Shown: one piece after another, positions 27,833 to 36,134 of the stretch
Numbering within the stretch: the stretch's first letter is position 1
How the letters are laid out: every line of letters starts with the position of its first letter
Source of the DNA: a virus
Length of the DNA: 38,223 bases
Strand: one strand, 5' to 3'
IMG/VR virus record: IMGVR_UViG_3300042673_001309
Coordinates: 1-38,223 of that record
Position numbers and translations under genes: made by a program
The notes under the pieces: model-generated
What the model saw: only the letters and a program-made list of their open reading frames with translations
Databases searched by the model: none
Told to the model about the DNA's origin: nothing

Positions 27833-29554
27833 CTAAATGACGTAAAGTTTCCCGGTTGATCGCTCAGGCTGTAGGCTTGCGATTCGATAAGCCATAACCG
27901 CCGCAACGATCGGATCGATCTTGTCTTTGCTTTTGGCCTTGTCAAACATCCACCTATCTTGCCGATCCTTGGCAATTATAGCGTTATTCGCGCACCAGCG
28001 TAGTAGCTTTGAGTCGGCAAATACTAGCCGCCCGTTTTTCATTAAGTCGATAAAGCCGCGAATAGCCTCGTTGAAGTTGGCTTGGTTCTGCGCCATTCGA
28101 GCCGCGACGACGCCCGCCTTAGTTAGCTTTTCTCCGAGTTGCTGCCCGTTGTATGGGTCATACGCCGCCGTCCCAATGTCGTTGGCCTCAAGGTCTGCCA
28201 AGAGCGATTCGGTAAGATCCTCGATAGGATAGGTCGCCTTGGTTATTTCCTCATCGAAGATGAATTGCGAAAAAGGCATCGCCGTCAAGTCGCGATTGCA
28301 ATTCGCCGCGATGTAAGCCTTGGTCCGAATTTCATAGCGGTAGATTGTTTTACCGTCGTCTGTAATGTCGATCGGGAATCGAGCACAAAGAGCGTAAGCC
28401 GCTAAGTCGTCGCGTGCTCCAAGGTCAATGCCAGCCCCGTAGCCGTCGGCCTGCGACCAGTCCGAGTAGGGCTTAACGCATCGCTCAAAATCCTCAAGGT
28501 CGAACGCTTTTTCGGTCGATGATACGATACGGTTGCCGTGGAAACGATCGAGCAAATTCCGTCCGATTGCGGTGTGGCGAAACTTGTTGACCTGTTCGCG
28601 AAGGTACTCCCGCTTAACTGAAATACCCAGGTTCGGATTGGCCTTAATCCAAGTCAATTCGTCCTCGAAATCATCGTTTTTGTCTAGCTCGTAGATTAGA
28701 ACGAATAGGGTTTCGTCCTTGCTAACGCCCGATACCACGTTGGTAGCATAGTTGTATTCCTGTAGCCACAAATCGGATTTATCATCCCCTGCGGTTGTGA
28801 TAATGACATGCAAAGGCTGGGACCGTGAGCCGCTGCCCGTAACCATCGTGTCGTAGAATTTCCGATGGTGTTGGCCCCATGCGTGAACCTCATCCATGAC
28901 TACGCAATGCGGGTTCAATCCGTCGAAAGGCTTGTCCGAGGATACCTTGCGGATATAGCTGCCATTGTGCGTGTACGTGATCGTCTCGTTCCGGATGTCG
29001 GTTCGCGTTTGCATGGTCTTGGATTGCTGGACCATCCGTTCGCATTCGCCGTAAGCGATGTTTGCCTGTTCTTTCTTGGTCGCTGTCAGGAGGATCTGCC
29101 CGATAGCTTCCGGCTTGCCTGTTCGCGGGTCTATATCGGCCATCGCTAGGTAGTGAGACAGTCCCGCTACGAATGTAGTTTTGCCATTTTTCCGGGCCAT
29201 CGACCAGTAGACTTTGCGAAACCGCCTAGTCCGATCCTCATCGCGCCGCCATCCGAAGATATTCCATAGCCCGAAAATCTGCCAATCCTCAAGGGTCAGC
29301 GGTTTGCCCGCATACTCCCCGATCGAATGCCGAAGGATGAGCGGGAAGAATTCGCAGACGCTAGCTGCCTTAACCGCATCGAAGTAATACGGGAAGTCCG
29401 GCGTTGATTGCCTGCCCATGTCCAGCCGATAGCGGAGGACGGCATCCTTGACGCGATCGCAAGCAACTACCGAACCGTCTTCGACGGCTTGGCAGTAGTC
29501 CTCGACACGTAGCGGGATGCCACTTGCGATCAACTTGTTGACCTCGCTAGCCAC
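27833..29554 (-). CDS. terL: terminase large subunit, 573 aa
   Basis: The ATPase half has VYWSMARKNGKTTFVAGLSH (Walker A near residues 120-127) and LNPHCVVMDEVHAWG (Walker B and catalytic Glu near 218-222), then IITTAGDDKSD (coupling motif region). The nuclease half begins YGAGIDLGARDDLAAYALCA (metal-binding Asp377) with NDIGTAAYDPYN and later KDKIDPIVAAVMAYRIASL (acidic residue near the end). It pumps and cuts DNA at the portal. The order small subunit, large subunit, portal, protease, capsid is the HK97 arrangement. Confidence 0.93.
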   Translation of the reverse strand: MASEVNKLIASGIPLRVEDYCQAVEDGSVVACDRVKDAVLRYRLDMGRQSTPDFPYYFDAVKAASVCEFFPLILRHSIGEYAGKPLTLEDWQIFGLWNIFGWRRDEDRTRRFRKVYWSMARKNGKTTFVAGLSHYLAMADIDPRTGKPEAIGQILLTATKKEQANIAYGECERMVQQSKTMQTRTDIRNETITYTHNGSYIRKVSSDKPFDGLNPHCVVMDEVHAWGQHHRKFYDTMVTGSGSRSQPLHVIITTAGDDKSDLWLQEYNYATNVVSGVSKDETLFVLIYELDKNDDFEDELTWIKANPNLGISVKREYLREQVNKFRHTAIGRNLLDRFHGNRIVSSTEKAFDLEDFERCVKPYSDWSQADGYGAGIDLGARDDLAAYALCARFPIDITDDGKTIYRYEIRTKAYIAANCNRDLTAMPFSQFIFDEEITKATYPIEDLTESLLADLEANDIGTAAYDPYNGQQLGEKLTKAGVVAARMAQNQANFNEAIRGFIDLMKNGRLVFADSKLLRWCANNAIIAKDRQDRWMFDKAKSKDKIDPIVAAVMAYRIASLQPERSTGKLYVI

Positions 29555-30009
29555 TGGGCGAATTCGTCTTCCTCTTCGGTCTGTGGGGCCTTGAGTCGCG
29601 ATCGGCTCGATGGGGTTAAGCCTAACTCTGCTTCCCGTTTTAGGATCCGGTCGCTGTAGGTGTGGAATTGATTCGCCTCGGGCTTGAGTTTAGTCCGCCC
29701 TTTTTCATCCGTATCCGAGACATTGCCGCCCTTGATAGTGTCCCACAAGGCAAGCATCATCGAATAATCAAGGCAATACCCAGCGATTAGACCCTGATCG
29801 GTCACGGCCAGGAGGTTCATGGATTCGAGTTGATCGCAAACCCAGTGCCAGCGGGATTTTGCAGTCGGATCGTCCTCCACCGCCGCTGGAATCTTCGGCC
29901 TTCCTAGTTTCGGTTTTGGCTCATCTGCGTTGCGTCGCTGCGGGTCTTTGATAAATGCACCTGATGCCTCTTTGGTAGCGTTGGAAAGCGGTTTTCGGCC
30001 CTTGACCAT
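29530..30009 (-). CDS. terS: terminase small subunit, P27-like, 159 aa
   Basis: It starts at the ATG at 30009, with GGAGG and a seven-base spacer. The P27-type pattern is KGRKPLSNATKEASGAFIKD, then AKSRWHWVCDQLESMNLLAV, TDQGLIAGYCLDYSMMLALW, and EANQFHTYSDRILKREAELG, LTPSSRSRL. The last piece (LGLTP.SR.RL) is a hallmark. It binds the genome start for packaging. A longer frame from 30087 overlaps the HNH gene. It overlaps TerL by 25 bases. Confidence 0.85.
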   Translation of the reverse strand: MVKGRKPLSNATKEASGAFIKDPQRRNADEPKPKLGRPKIPAAVEDDPTAKSRWHWVCDQLESMNLLAVTDQGLIAGYCLDYSMMLALWDTIKGGNVSDTDEKGRTKLKPEANQFHTYSDRILKREAELGLTPSSRSRLKAPQTEEEDEFAQWLARSTS

Positions 30010-30011
30010 GC

Positions 30012-30479
30012 TCAAACCTCCAATTTTGCGGAGACTCGCGAAAGCGATAACGAAGGATCGACGCCGTAAGGTATAAGCTTTTCGCATACCCCCGGGTTTG
30101 GCCCGCTGGACGCCTCTAGCGTTTCGCTATACAAGCGCACCGACCACGCTTTGATTTCCATACCCTCTAGCTCTCGGCCCTCTATAGCCTCATGGCAGGG
30201 GCCGCAAACGGCAAGCCAATTGTTCCAGTCCATCCTCAGATGGGGAGCGTTCCGAATGCTGTGAATATGGTGCATGTCCTCCGACGGCTTGGCATCAATC
30301 GCCCCATAAAGCATAACGCACCGTTCGCACAATGGATGCTTTGCTCTGTACCGTTCCGATGCTCGCCTGTGATCGGTGCCATGCCCTTCGGCCGTAGTGT
30401 CTCGACGTTGCGTACTCGCACCGCCCTGGCACTCGCATCGATCGGCAACAATCTTTCCGCATCGGCAGAGCTTAGCCAT
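30012..30479 (-). CDS. HNH endonuclease, 155 aa
   Basis: This is a zinc-bound HNH nuclease: HPLCERCVMLYGAIDAKPSE (CxxC near 51-54), DMHHIHSIRNAPHLRMDWNN (His70, His71, Asn87), WLAVCGPCHEAIEG (CxxC near 92-95, His96). HNH proteins next to terminase are needed for cos cleavage in HK97-type phages (known), so packaging with cohesive ends is plausible, but no cos is identified. It shares a four-to-eight base overlap with the upstream virion gene. Confidence 0.88.
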   Translation of the reverse strand: MAKLCRCGKIVADRCECQGGASTQRRDTTAEGHGTDHRRASERYRAKHPLCERCVMLYGAIDAKPSEDMHHIHSIRNAPHLRMDWNNWLAVCGPCHEAIEGRELEGMEIKAWSVRLYSETLEASSGPNPGVCEKLIPYGVDPSLSLSRVSAKLEV

Positions 30480-31875
30480 TGCTTGCTGCCTCCTGGACGC
30501 TAAAGACGCCCCTTGCTATTACGCTGTTGGTCCCGCCGGTAATGTCACGCAATGCCCACCGCTTATTGCCGACGCTCGCAGTGACGTCCGTACCAATCGA
30601 TACGGTAAAGGTCTGGTTCGATCGAGTGATCGAGCCGTTAGCAATCGTCAGTAGGTCAGTCCCTTCGGCATCCTCAATGGTAAAGCTTAAGGTTAGGTTT
30701 GTCAGAGTGAAATCAGTAACCACCGATACCGATCGGATTTCGTTTCGGTAGTACGTAATCGTAGTTCCGGCCACTCTCTCAGGGGTCGACGCCGACACAG
30801 GGTAGACGTTGATCGTTTGATTGCCTGTGATCGTATCGGTCTTGGCCTTAACTTCATTTAGAATGTTCCCCGCCTCAGTCCCGCTGTACCCTGTAGCAAG
30901 ATCGGTCGACCAAGGATTACCCGCTGCCCCTGAATCGATAAGAGCCTTGCCCGTTGTGCCTGCCGTTGTGTGTCCGCTGGTTGCCTCATCCCAAACGCCA
31001 TCGGCTATTTCGCCAAGCGCATCCGCTGCCAAAGCCCGAGCCGACAACGCACCATCAACAAAAGCATCTTCTGGTATCGAATTCGGCTCGGCATCGTGAA
31101 GCACTGCGAAGATATGATTACTGCCGCCGCCGGTCACCTGGACCGTGTTGTTCGAGTTGGCCGACCGAATGATCCGAGCCCCAAAGCTATTGGCTGCTGT
31201 GTGGTTAGCAAGCAATGCACCCCAAACGTAAGTCTCGATCGAATCGCCTGCGCCGTTAGCCGTGAGAGCACCAGCCCCAAGCTCTGCAATTGCCCCGCCG
31301 ACCGTGATATCGAGACTTCCGAAGTTGGCCGGAAATGCCACAATCAAATCAGTCTTGTCCTTGATCGCCGCCACCTCGGTATCGATGAAATCATCGATCG
31401 CGTCAACGCTGGTTTGCGTCGCTCGGCTTCCGATTGTCGCATCGATTCGACCTAGCTCCGTTGCAAGCTCCGTCCTCACGCCGCCGGCCGTCAGTGTGCT
31501 TACCGCTCCTGCAAGAGCCGAGATTGTCCCGGTTGCTGCTGGTAAGCCGCCTGTTGTGTTGGTCGCGTTAGCTATAATCGCATCGTAAACGCTCGCTGGA
31601 ACAACGTTTCGCTCCATTTTTGGCATCTGGTAGGTAGCCTTGTTGCAAGTGACCTGAACCGCTCCTAGCGTGTCCATATTGCCCGTCGTTGTGACAAGCG
31701 TATACATGCCGTTGTCGATATAGGTAAGCGTCGCTGCCGATGCCATTGCCGTCAGCGTTCCGCCGTTCTTACTGATCGAAAGATCGCCGATTACCGCCGA
31801 TGCGTATTCTGCCCCTGTGGAATCTAGGATTGGACCGACGATGACGGTTAAGGCTGTGGATTGTCTTGCTAGCAT
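30472..31875 (-). CDS. putative virion/adhesin protein, 467 aa
   Basis: It is rich in Ala, Thr, Gly and Asn with no catalytic motif. The N-terminal domain (IGDLSISKNGGTLTAMASAA, TLTYIDNGMYTLVTTTGNMD, TYQMPKMERNVVPASVYDAI) has a fibre- or baseplate-like beta fold, then a helical spacer (DAIDDFIDTEVAAIKDKTDL), a repeat-like region (IADGVWDEATSGHTTAGTTG) and a C-terminal beta domain (DFTLTNLTLSFTIEDAEGTD). The 'GVWDEATSGH' phrase is common in phage tail appendage proteins. It could be a fibre or head spike. Confidence 0.65.
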   Translation of the reverse strand: MLARQSTALTVIVGPILDSTGAEYASAVIGDLSISKNGGTLTAMASAATLTYIDNGMYTLVTTTGNMDTLGAVQVTCNKATYQMPKMERNVVPASVYDAIIANATNTTGGLPAATGTISALAGAVSTLTAGGVRTELATELGRIDATIGSRATQTSVDAIDDFIDTEVAAIKDKTDLIVAFPANFGSLDITVGGAIAELGAGALTANGAGDSIETYVWGALLANHTAANSFGARIIRSANSNNTVQVTGGGSNHIFAVLHDAEPNSIPEDAFVDGALSARALAADALGEIADGVWDEATSGHTTAGTTGKALIDSGAAGNPWSTDLATGYSGTEAGNILNEVKAKTDTITGNQTINVYPVSASTPERVAGTTITYYRNEIRSVSVVTDFTLTNLTLSFTIEDAEGTDLLTIANGSITRSNQTFTVSIGTDVTASVGNKRWALRDITGGTNSVIARGVFSVQEAASNG

Positions 31876-31876
31876 G

Positions 31877-32611
31877 TCACCCTGCCGTTAGTAGGACTCT
31901 TCGTCGTCTGTTAAATGCCGCTGCAAACCCTTCATCAAAATCAGGCTCGGGGAATACGCCGTAGCCACGCCCGAGCCGGTAAATTTCGCGTGCTTCGTTA
32001 GCAGTTAATCCGGTGTTGTAAATGGTAACATCATCGATTTGGCACGCTGCAAACGCACCGAACGAACCGAATCGACCGAGATTGATTTCGCTGGATGTAT
32101 ACGCAGTGTCTAAAGTTCCGGTATTTGCCTGAGACGCAACTAAGGTCCCATTCACGAAAAAAAATACTCTCGTTCCGTCACAACCACCGCACAGGTGATT
32201 CCATGAGCCGCGAATATCTACGCCCGAGGTCAACGCAACTAATCCGCTTTGCATCACAACGTCAAAAATGACATTCGACGGAGACCGAAAGTCAATGCCG
32301 TTGGACCCGGCTGAGTCTTTCGGAGCACTGACAATGTAGCCGGTGCTGCCGCTCCCGGGAACGCCTCGCACCCACGCCGAAAGCGTTGCTTTAATCCCAG
32401 ACAGGTTCGGGATCGGTGCGAATACAAAATCATTCGAGCCATCGAAATCTAACGCGCCCTTACCACCGTTTACCACCCAATCGCTAGTCGGGTCCATGCC
32501 GGTTAGCGTGCCATGATTCGAGCGAACGCGATCGACTAAACGAAAGCCCGTCGCGCCCGCTGAAGGTACCCATCTGCCAACGATACGATGCGATCGTGGT
32601 AGGCTTGGCAT
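31877..32611 (-). CDS. LamG/concanavalin-type receptor-binding protein, 244 aa
   Basis: Jelly-roll lectin features run from residue about 45: WVVNGGKGALDFDGSNDFVF, LSGIKATLSAWVRGVPGSGS, then a double strand (IRGSWNHLCGGCDGTRVFFF, VNGTLVASQANTGTLDTAYT) and SSEINLGRFGSFGAFAACQI, DDVTIYNTGLTANEAREIYR. The 'DDVTIYN..LTA.E.......' end is a hallmark of LamG-type domains (Laminin_G_3). It probably recognises a host-surface glycan. Upstream of terminase, this is an unusual place for an adhesin. Confidence 0.8.
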   Translation of the reverse strand: MPSLPRSHRIVGRWVPSAGATGFRLVDRVRSNHGTLTGMDPTSDWVVNGGKGALDFDGSNDFVFAPIPNLSGIKATLSAWVRGVPGSGSTGYIVSAPKDSAGSNGIDFRSPSNVIFDVVMQSGLVALTSGVDIRGSWNHLCGGCDGTRVFFFVNGTLVASQANTGTLDTAYTSSEINLGRFGSFGAFAACQIDDVTIYNTGLTANEAREIYRLGRGYGVFPEPDFDEGFAAAFNRRRRVLLTAG

Positions 32612-33108
32612 TAAACGGTCCTGTAGACTGGCTGGACTCGGATAACGTGATTTCCTGCCGTTGCGTTAAGTGCAACGCCCGTATTATGCGTCACGAACAA
32701 AACGAATTTAGGAGGCACTGAGCCGAACAACCGAGCAATCGAAACGCCTGCGAAATAGTAGTCCTCGTTGCTAGTTGATGTCGTCGATAACTCATCGACC
32801 AATCGGCAAACCGAACTGTTTTTGACGTTTGCCAAGCTAATCAATTCAGCCGAATCGGTCCCGTCAAACACATCTGGCCAGCTTGTTCCATCGAAGGAAG
32901 CAACCGCCCAAATCTGAATTGATCTTGCTGTCGTTGGGCTTGTCCCTGTTGTGATCTTGCCGCTGACGAGGTAGTCAAGCATCTTATCGGTAGTGTTGTC
33001 GATCGCTGCCGATTCTCGACCATCGAGCAGGTTGGTATCACTAGCCAGACTAGCCAAAGTGATCGTCAGGTCAAACGCTGAGCCGTAGGCAATTTTGATG
33101 TCGGGCAT
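32611..33108 (-). CDS. putative virion protein, 165 aa
   Basis: This is a strand-rich protein with no catalytic motif (SAFDLTITLASLASDTNLLD, ARSIQIWAVASFDGTSWPDV, NEDYYFAGVSIARLFGSVPP, KFVLFVTHNTGVALNATAGN). It resembles proteins that accompany fibre and LamG proteins in environmental phages. It starts at 33108, next to the 146-residue gene, and overlaps the LamG gene by one base. Function unknown. Confidence 0.6.
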   Translation of the reverse strand: MPDIKIAYGSAFDLTITLASLASDTNLLDGRESAAIDNTTDKMLDYLVSGKITTGTSPTTARSIQIWAVASFDGTSWPDVFDGTDSAELISLANVKNSSVCRLVDELSTTSTSNEDYYFAGVSIARLFGSVPPKFVLFVTHNTGVALNATAGNHVIRVQPVYRTV

Positions 33109-33549
33109 TTATTGGACCCCCATTTTCTTTCGAGCATTGCGAACCAACCCGACGCCTAGCGTGCCGATGCCGTTATGGTCGACCCATCGAACGGTCTGAT
33201 CTGCCAAAGCTAGCAGTTCATCGGCCATTGCTTGCGTAGCGAAGTGGCATTGAATCAAGGCTTGCACCATCCCGCGCGTAGACGGCAAATCCATGTCGAC
33301 CGTTTGGAGTCTTGGCGAATTGATGTACTCAAGAATGTTGATTGCCGTTTCCTGGCATGGATGATTGCCGTTTGTCCTTGCAAGCTCCAACTTGGCCCTG
33401 TAGCCGTTCCGAGACGAATGCTCTACTACCATCCAAAGGTCAACAGGCTTTCGAATCGTCACCGTCTTGGCGTTGATCGCGTCCGCTGCCGCTTGGTCGC
33501 TCATAGAAGCGTATTCGGGCTTTGAAAGCTCGTCGATTAGTGCTTGCAT
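33109..33549 (-). CDS. hypothetical phage protein, 146 aa
   Basis: It begins MQALIDELSKPEYASMSDQA, AADAINAKTVTIRKPVDLWM. The opening 'L..EL..PEYA..SD..AA...N......' is found in many phage structural-region proteins of unknown function. A helical C-terminus follows (TRGMVQALIQCHFATQAMAD, ELLALADQTV). Its place among virion genes suggests it belongs to the head or tail assembly. Confidence 0.65.
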   Translation of the reverse strand: MQALIDELSKPEYASMSDQAAADAINAKTVTIRKPVDLWMVVEHSSRNGYRAKLELARTNGNHPCQETAINILEYINSPRLQTVDMDLPSTRGMVQALIQCHFATQAMADELLALADQTVRWVDHNGIGTLGVGLVRNARKKMGVQ

Positions 33550-33804
33550 CTACTGATTCCTTTTCACCTGAGCAACTTGCATCGCCAGCTCATGGAACTT
33601 GCTGTGCAAAACGTCTCGATCCTCTCGGCACTCTTTTAGGTCTGCCTTGGTTTCAATCGCAAGCTTTTCCAGGTTGTCTTGCGTCTTTGCATTTGACTTC
33701 ATAAGCCACAAAAACAGCGTTGTGATTACTCCCGCCATCGTGGTTAGCAGTGCGGTCGTAACGCCTAATTGAGCCTCTTGCGACAGTTGAGCCAATAGAT
33801 TCAT
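33550..33804 (-). CDS. membrane plus coiled-coil protein, spanin- or holin-like, 84 aa
   Basis: One membrane segment (VTTALLTTMAGVITTLFLWL) near residues 15-36 is followed by a long charged helix (DNLEKLAIETKADLKECRED, RDVLHSKFHELAMQVAQVKR). This looks like an inner-membrane spanin component or a membrane-anchored coiled coil. It lies directly beside the CPPC thioredoxin-like gene and just downstream of the papain-like peptidase, in a likely lysis or virion-maturation group. Class is not certain. Confidence 0.6.
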   Translation of the reverse strand: MNLLAQLSQEAQLGVTTALLTTMAGVITTLFLWLMKSNAKTQDNLEKLAIETKADLKECREDRDVLHSKFHELAMQVAQVKRNQ

Positions 33805-34301
33805 CGCACCGCCTCCGCTGCTTGCTCTAGCGTTGTGTAGCCCTTCAGTGTCACTTTCTTATCGCCGGACTCGACTTCAAAGGTCGGCGTGAGCCCGTAG
33901 GAATGAACCTCGACGATTCCGACCGCCCAGCCCGCATCCATGAAACGTTGCATTTCACACCGCTTCCATCGATCGCACGGGGGGCAATTCGCAGAGACGA
34001 AAATCAGGATTTCGCGCTTAGTCTTTTCGTGGGGCTTGTCCGAGGGGCTTGGCATGGGATCGACCATTTTGTTGGCGTCGGCAATATGGTTTTCTGTGAG
34101 CGATCGAGCAAGCGAAATGGAAACCGCCGCGTCTTTTGCTGCGTCAAGAATTATTGAGTCTTTAGCCTTCGCCACCTCCTCGATCAACGGCTTCGAGTCC
34201 GTCAAATCGCATTGCGTCGGATCTTTAGCCGGTTCACTACAAAGCCAAAACAATCCAAACAACAAAGCAACCATGATTACCGGCCCTCCTTTTTCGTTCA
34301 T
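33801..34301 (-). CDS. membrane-anchored thioredoxin-like protein with CPPC
   Basis: From the ATG at 34301 (ATGA overlap with the peptidase stop) it has 166 residues. A hydrophobic N-terminal segment (VIMVALLFGLFWLC) anchors it or acts as a signal peptide, then a helical spacer (about 20-95), then the redox domain: ILIFVSANCPPCDRWKRCEM (CPPC at 106-109) and YGLTPTFEV (cis-Pro139). The C-terminus (KGYTTLEQAAEAV) fits the final helix. Such a domain outside the inner membrane would exchange disulfides in exported or virion proteins. A possible target is the 37-cysteine virion protein (inference). A longer frame from 34505 overlaps the peptidase gene. Confidence 0.75.
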   Translation of the reverse strand: MNEKGGPVIMVALLFGLFWLCSEPAKDPTQCDLTDSKPLIEEVAKAKDSIILDAAKDAAVSISLARSLTENHIADANKMVDPMPSPSDKPHEKTKREILIFVSANCPPCDRWKRCEMQRFMDAGWAVGIVEVHSYGLTPTFEVESGDKKVTLKGYTTLEQAAEAVR

Positions 34302-35122
34302 CCTAGTGGCTTCGCTTCCTTCCAAGATACTGCCCTTGGCCCTGGCGTAGACAAATCCGATACGCCGACGATCGTGGTGTGTTCGTGCCGACAGAGTTGC
34401 TCGATAACCTCTGGGGCGATTTCGGTCCAAGAATCGTTGTGGCTGTTGATTCGCCAAATATAGTTCCGGCCCTTGGAGTCTTTGCGTTTCGAGTAGCCGA
34501 GCCACGCCGTAGCATGTCCGCCGCCACCGCGAAGGCTGATTGATCTGAGTACGCCATCGCTGGCGTAGAACGAATCATTCCAGAGTGTCCCGGTGTGAAC
34601 CGCGCCGACGCCGCTAGCTAGATACTGGAAGATTGCATCATACGAATCTAGCCAAGTATGCGAACGGATTTTGAACTGGCCTGCCTTAGCCCGCATTGCG
34701 TCGGTTACGATCGTTCGAGCGTTGTTTGGATAGGGTGTCCGATAGGGCAAATCCGACTCGGGCAACATTCCGATCGTCGTTGCTACCTTTAGCCCGCTAT
34801 TGATTGTCGAGCCCTTATCGACCCCAAATAGCCTGCCGCCGTCGAGCCGCTGGGATTCGAGGTAGGCGAATAGCGTCGATAGTTGACGCTCGGCAGAAAA
34901 GCCACCTTGGGCTAATGCCCAAACATATTCGCAAGCATTGGCAAGACTGAACCCTTGGCAGGAACTCATGTTAAGTTGCTTGTCGTGCCTCATCAATGGC
35001 CGAGGGTCGATCTCTTCCGGGACTGCATAATCGCCAACGCGAAACCCAAGTTCGGTCGAAGTCGCTCGGATCTCGTCGCGGTTTTCGATTGTCGGGTCGT
35101 AGCCTGTGAACTCAGTCGTCAT
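34298..35122 (-). CDS. papain-like cysteine peptidase (C1), 274 aa
   Basis: The mature enzyme motifs are in order: MRHDKQLNMSSCQGFSLANA (Gln49 for the oxyanion hole, catalytic Cys55), RGGGGHATAWLGYSKRKDSK (catalytic His203), YIWRINSHNDSWTE (catalytic Asn226). There is no signal peptide and no propeptide of usual length. C1-type peptidases occur in phages as endolysin-linked or virion enzymes; peptidoglycan or protein substrate cannot be told from sequence. A peptidoglycan-free or thin-walled host would suit a protein-cutting enzyme (inference). A 52-residue membrane gene overlaps its start. Confidence 0.85.
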   Translation of the reverse strand: MTTEFTGYDPTIENRDEIRATSTELGFRVGDYAVPEEIDPRPLMRHDKQLNMSSCQGFSLANACEYVWALAQGGFSAERQLSTLFAYLESQRLDGGRLFGVDKGSTINSGLKVATTIGMLPESDLPYRTPYPNNARTIVTDAMRAKAGQFKIRSHTWLDSYDAIFQYLASGVGAVHTGTLWNDSFYASDGVLRSISLRGGGGHATAWLGYSKRKDSKGRNYIWRINSHNDSWTEIAPEVIEQLCRHEHTTIVGVSDLSTPGPRAVSWKEAKPLG

Positions 35123-35270
35123 TGGCGATTACCTCCAGGCTTTCGAGCATGGGAATAGCCAAGCTATCAACCAGCCATTCCGTCGACACTCTGATAACTG
35201 CAAACGGCAGAAACACGAACCAAACGAAGACGTAAGCCACAACCGCCGATATCCGCCTTGCCCGTTTCAT
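35112..35270 (-). CDS. small membrane protein, 52 aa, holin-like
   Basis: It falls below usual length cutoffs: MKRARRISAVVAYVFVWFVF, then LPFAVIRVSTEWLVDSLAIP, MLESLEVIANDD. A basic start, one hydrophobic stretch of about 20 residues (VVAYVFVWFVFLPFAVI) and a polar tail make a one-pass inner membrane protein. Its ATG overlaps the upstream stop (ATGA at 35267-35270) and its stop overlaps the peptidase start by eleven bases, so it is tightly coupled to the peptidase. Holin or release-helper are reasonable guesses. Confidence 0.7.
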   Translation of the reverse strand: MKRARRISAVVAYVFVWFVFLPFAVIRVSTEWLVDSLAIPMLESLEVIANDD

Positions 35271-35509
35271 TCCGGCCCCTCCAGCCCTCTTGGGTCGCCT
35301 GGGCCTAGTGTTCCATTGGGAAGTATATCGTATTTGATATGATCAAGTTTCGCGGCTCCCATCGGCTTATCGCTTCGCTTGGGTCGCATCGAGTAGCCTG
35401 CGTAGAACGATCCTGCCGCGATCGCTGTCAAGAATGCCGCGATGCCCAAAGGCCCTGCCCATAGAACCAATTGAACGGTGTACCAAGTGAGTAGTCCGAT
35501 TTCAGTCAT
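35267..35509 (-). CDS. membrane protein, 80 aa, holin candidate
   Basis: One or two membrane segments: TEIGLLTWYTVQLVLWAGPL and GIAAFLTAIAAGSFYAGYSM, then a polar tail (RPKRSDKPMGAAKLDHIKYD). A short hairpin of two segments would fit a holin. It is in the group of small membrane genes just before the papain-like peptidase. Function is not shown. Confidence 0.6.
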   Translation of the reverse strand: MTEIGLLTWYTVQLVLWAGPLGIAAFLTAIAAGSFYAGYSMRPKRSDKPMGAAKLDHIKYDILPNGTLGPGDPRGLEGPE

Positions 35510-35893
35510 TTACCACGCCCCCGCTATTTCTCGATTGATTTTCGCTATCTCGGATTCCTTGCCAGTGAACGTCACCGGCAAATTTAATTGATCGATCGCC
35601 GAGTAAACCTTGTCGAGAGCCTCGCGATTCTTGCCGCCCGCATTGTCCGAGATGAACTTGGTCCATTGCTCTTGGTTGGCGATTTCACCCGCTTCGATCT
35701 TCGCCGCCGCATCGAGAAAGGCTTGTTTGTAAGCCGCCCTGATCGATGGAATCGTCGACCGGACTACGGCCGTCACCCCGGCAGGCTTAGATGGATCACC
35801 CCCTCCCTTTGGTTGTTGGCTAGCCGCGTAGAGGACTAGCCCCGCGATGATAGCCCAAGGAATCCAGTTGTTTTCTTTCTTCGCCATCGTCAC
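35510..35893 (-). CDS. membrane-anchored helical protein, 127 aa
   Basis: It has a single N-terminal membrane segment (NNWIPWAIIAGLVLYAASQQ) and a helical exterior (STIPSIRAAYKQAFLDAAAK, ANQEQWTKFISDNAGGKNRE, VYSAIDQLNLPVTFTGKESE). The external part contains no catalytic motif. Two start codons are possible (35893 and 35887). It may act in envelope passage or as part of a virion-associated complex. Confidence 0.6.
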   Translation of the reverse strand: MTMAKKENNWIPWAIIAGLVLYAASQQPKGGGDPSKPAGVTAVVRSTIPSIRAAYKQAFLDAAAKIEAGEIANQEQWTKFISDNAGGKNREALDKVYSAIDQLNLPVTFTGKESEIAKINREIAGAW

Positions 35894-36060
35894 TAGTAGA
35901 CCTTGTGCTTTTGCGTAGGGTCGAAATCTGCCAGGATCTCATGCAGTTGCCGAGAGTTTATCTTGCCGTCGCTGTAGGCCCTGCAAATCAGCCTAGATAT
36001 CTGCCGATTCCATAGCCGATGCGTTAATTGCAGTATCAATTTTTCTAGTTTCGCTTTCAT
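35893..36060 (-). CDS. small hypothetical protein, 55 aa
   Basis: MKAKLEKLILQLTHRLWNRQ, ISRLICRAYSDGKINSRQLH, EILADFDPTQKHKVY: a basic amphipathic helical protein with an ISRLICRAYSDGKINSRQLHEI helix pair. The ATG at 36060 has GGAG six bases upstream; the frame open to 36093 has none. Function unknown. The last gene before the run of membrane proteins. Confidence 0.6.
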   Translation of the reverse strand: MKAKLEKLILQLTHRLWNRQISRLICRAYSDGKINSRQLHEILADFDPTQKHKVY

Positions 36061-36134
36061 CCGTCTCTCCGTATTTGCCCCCTGCCAACTCACCGAGCCC
36101 CATACATCGGAAAAGTTCGGGTTGGCTAGGGGGG

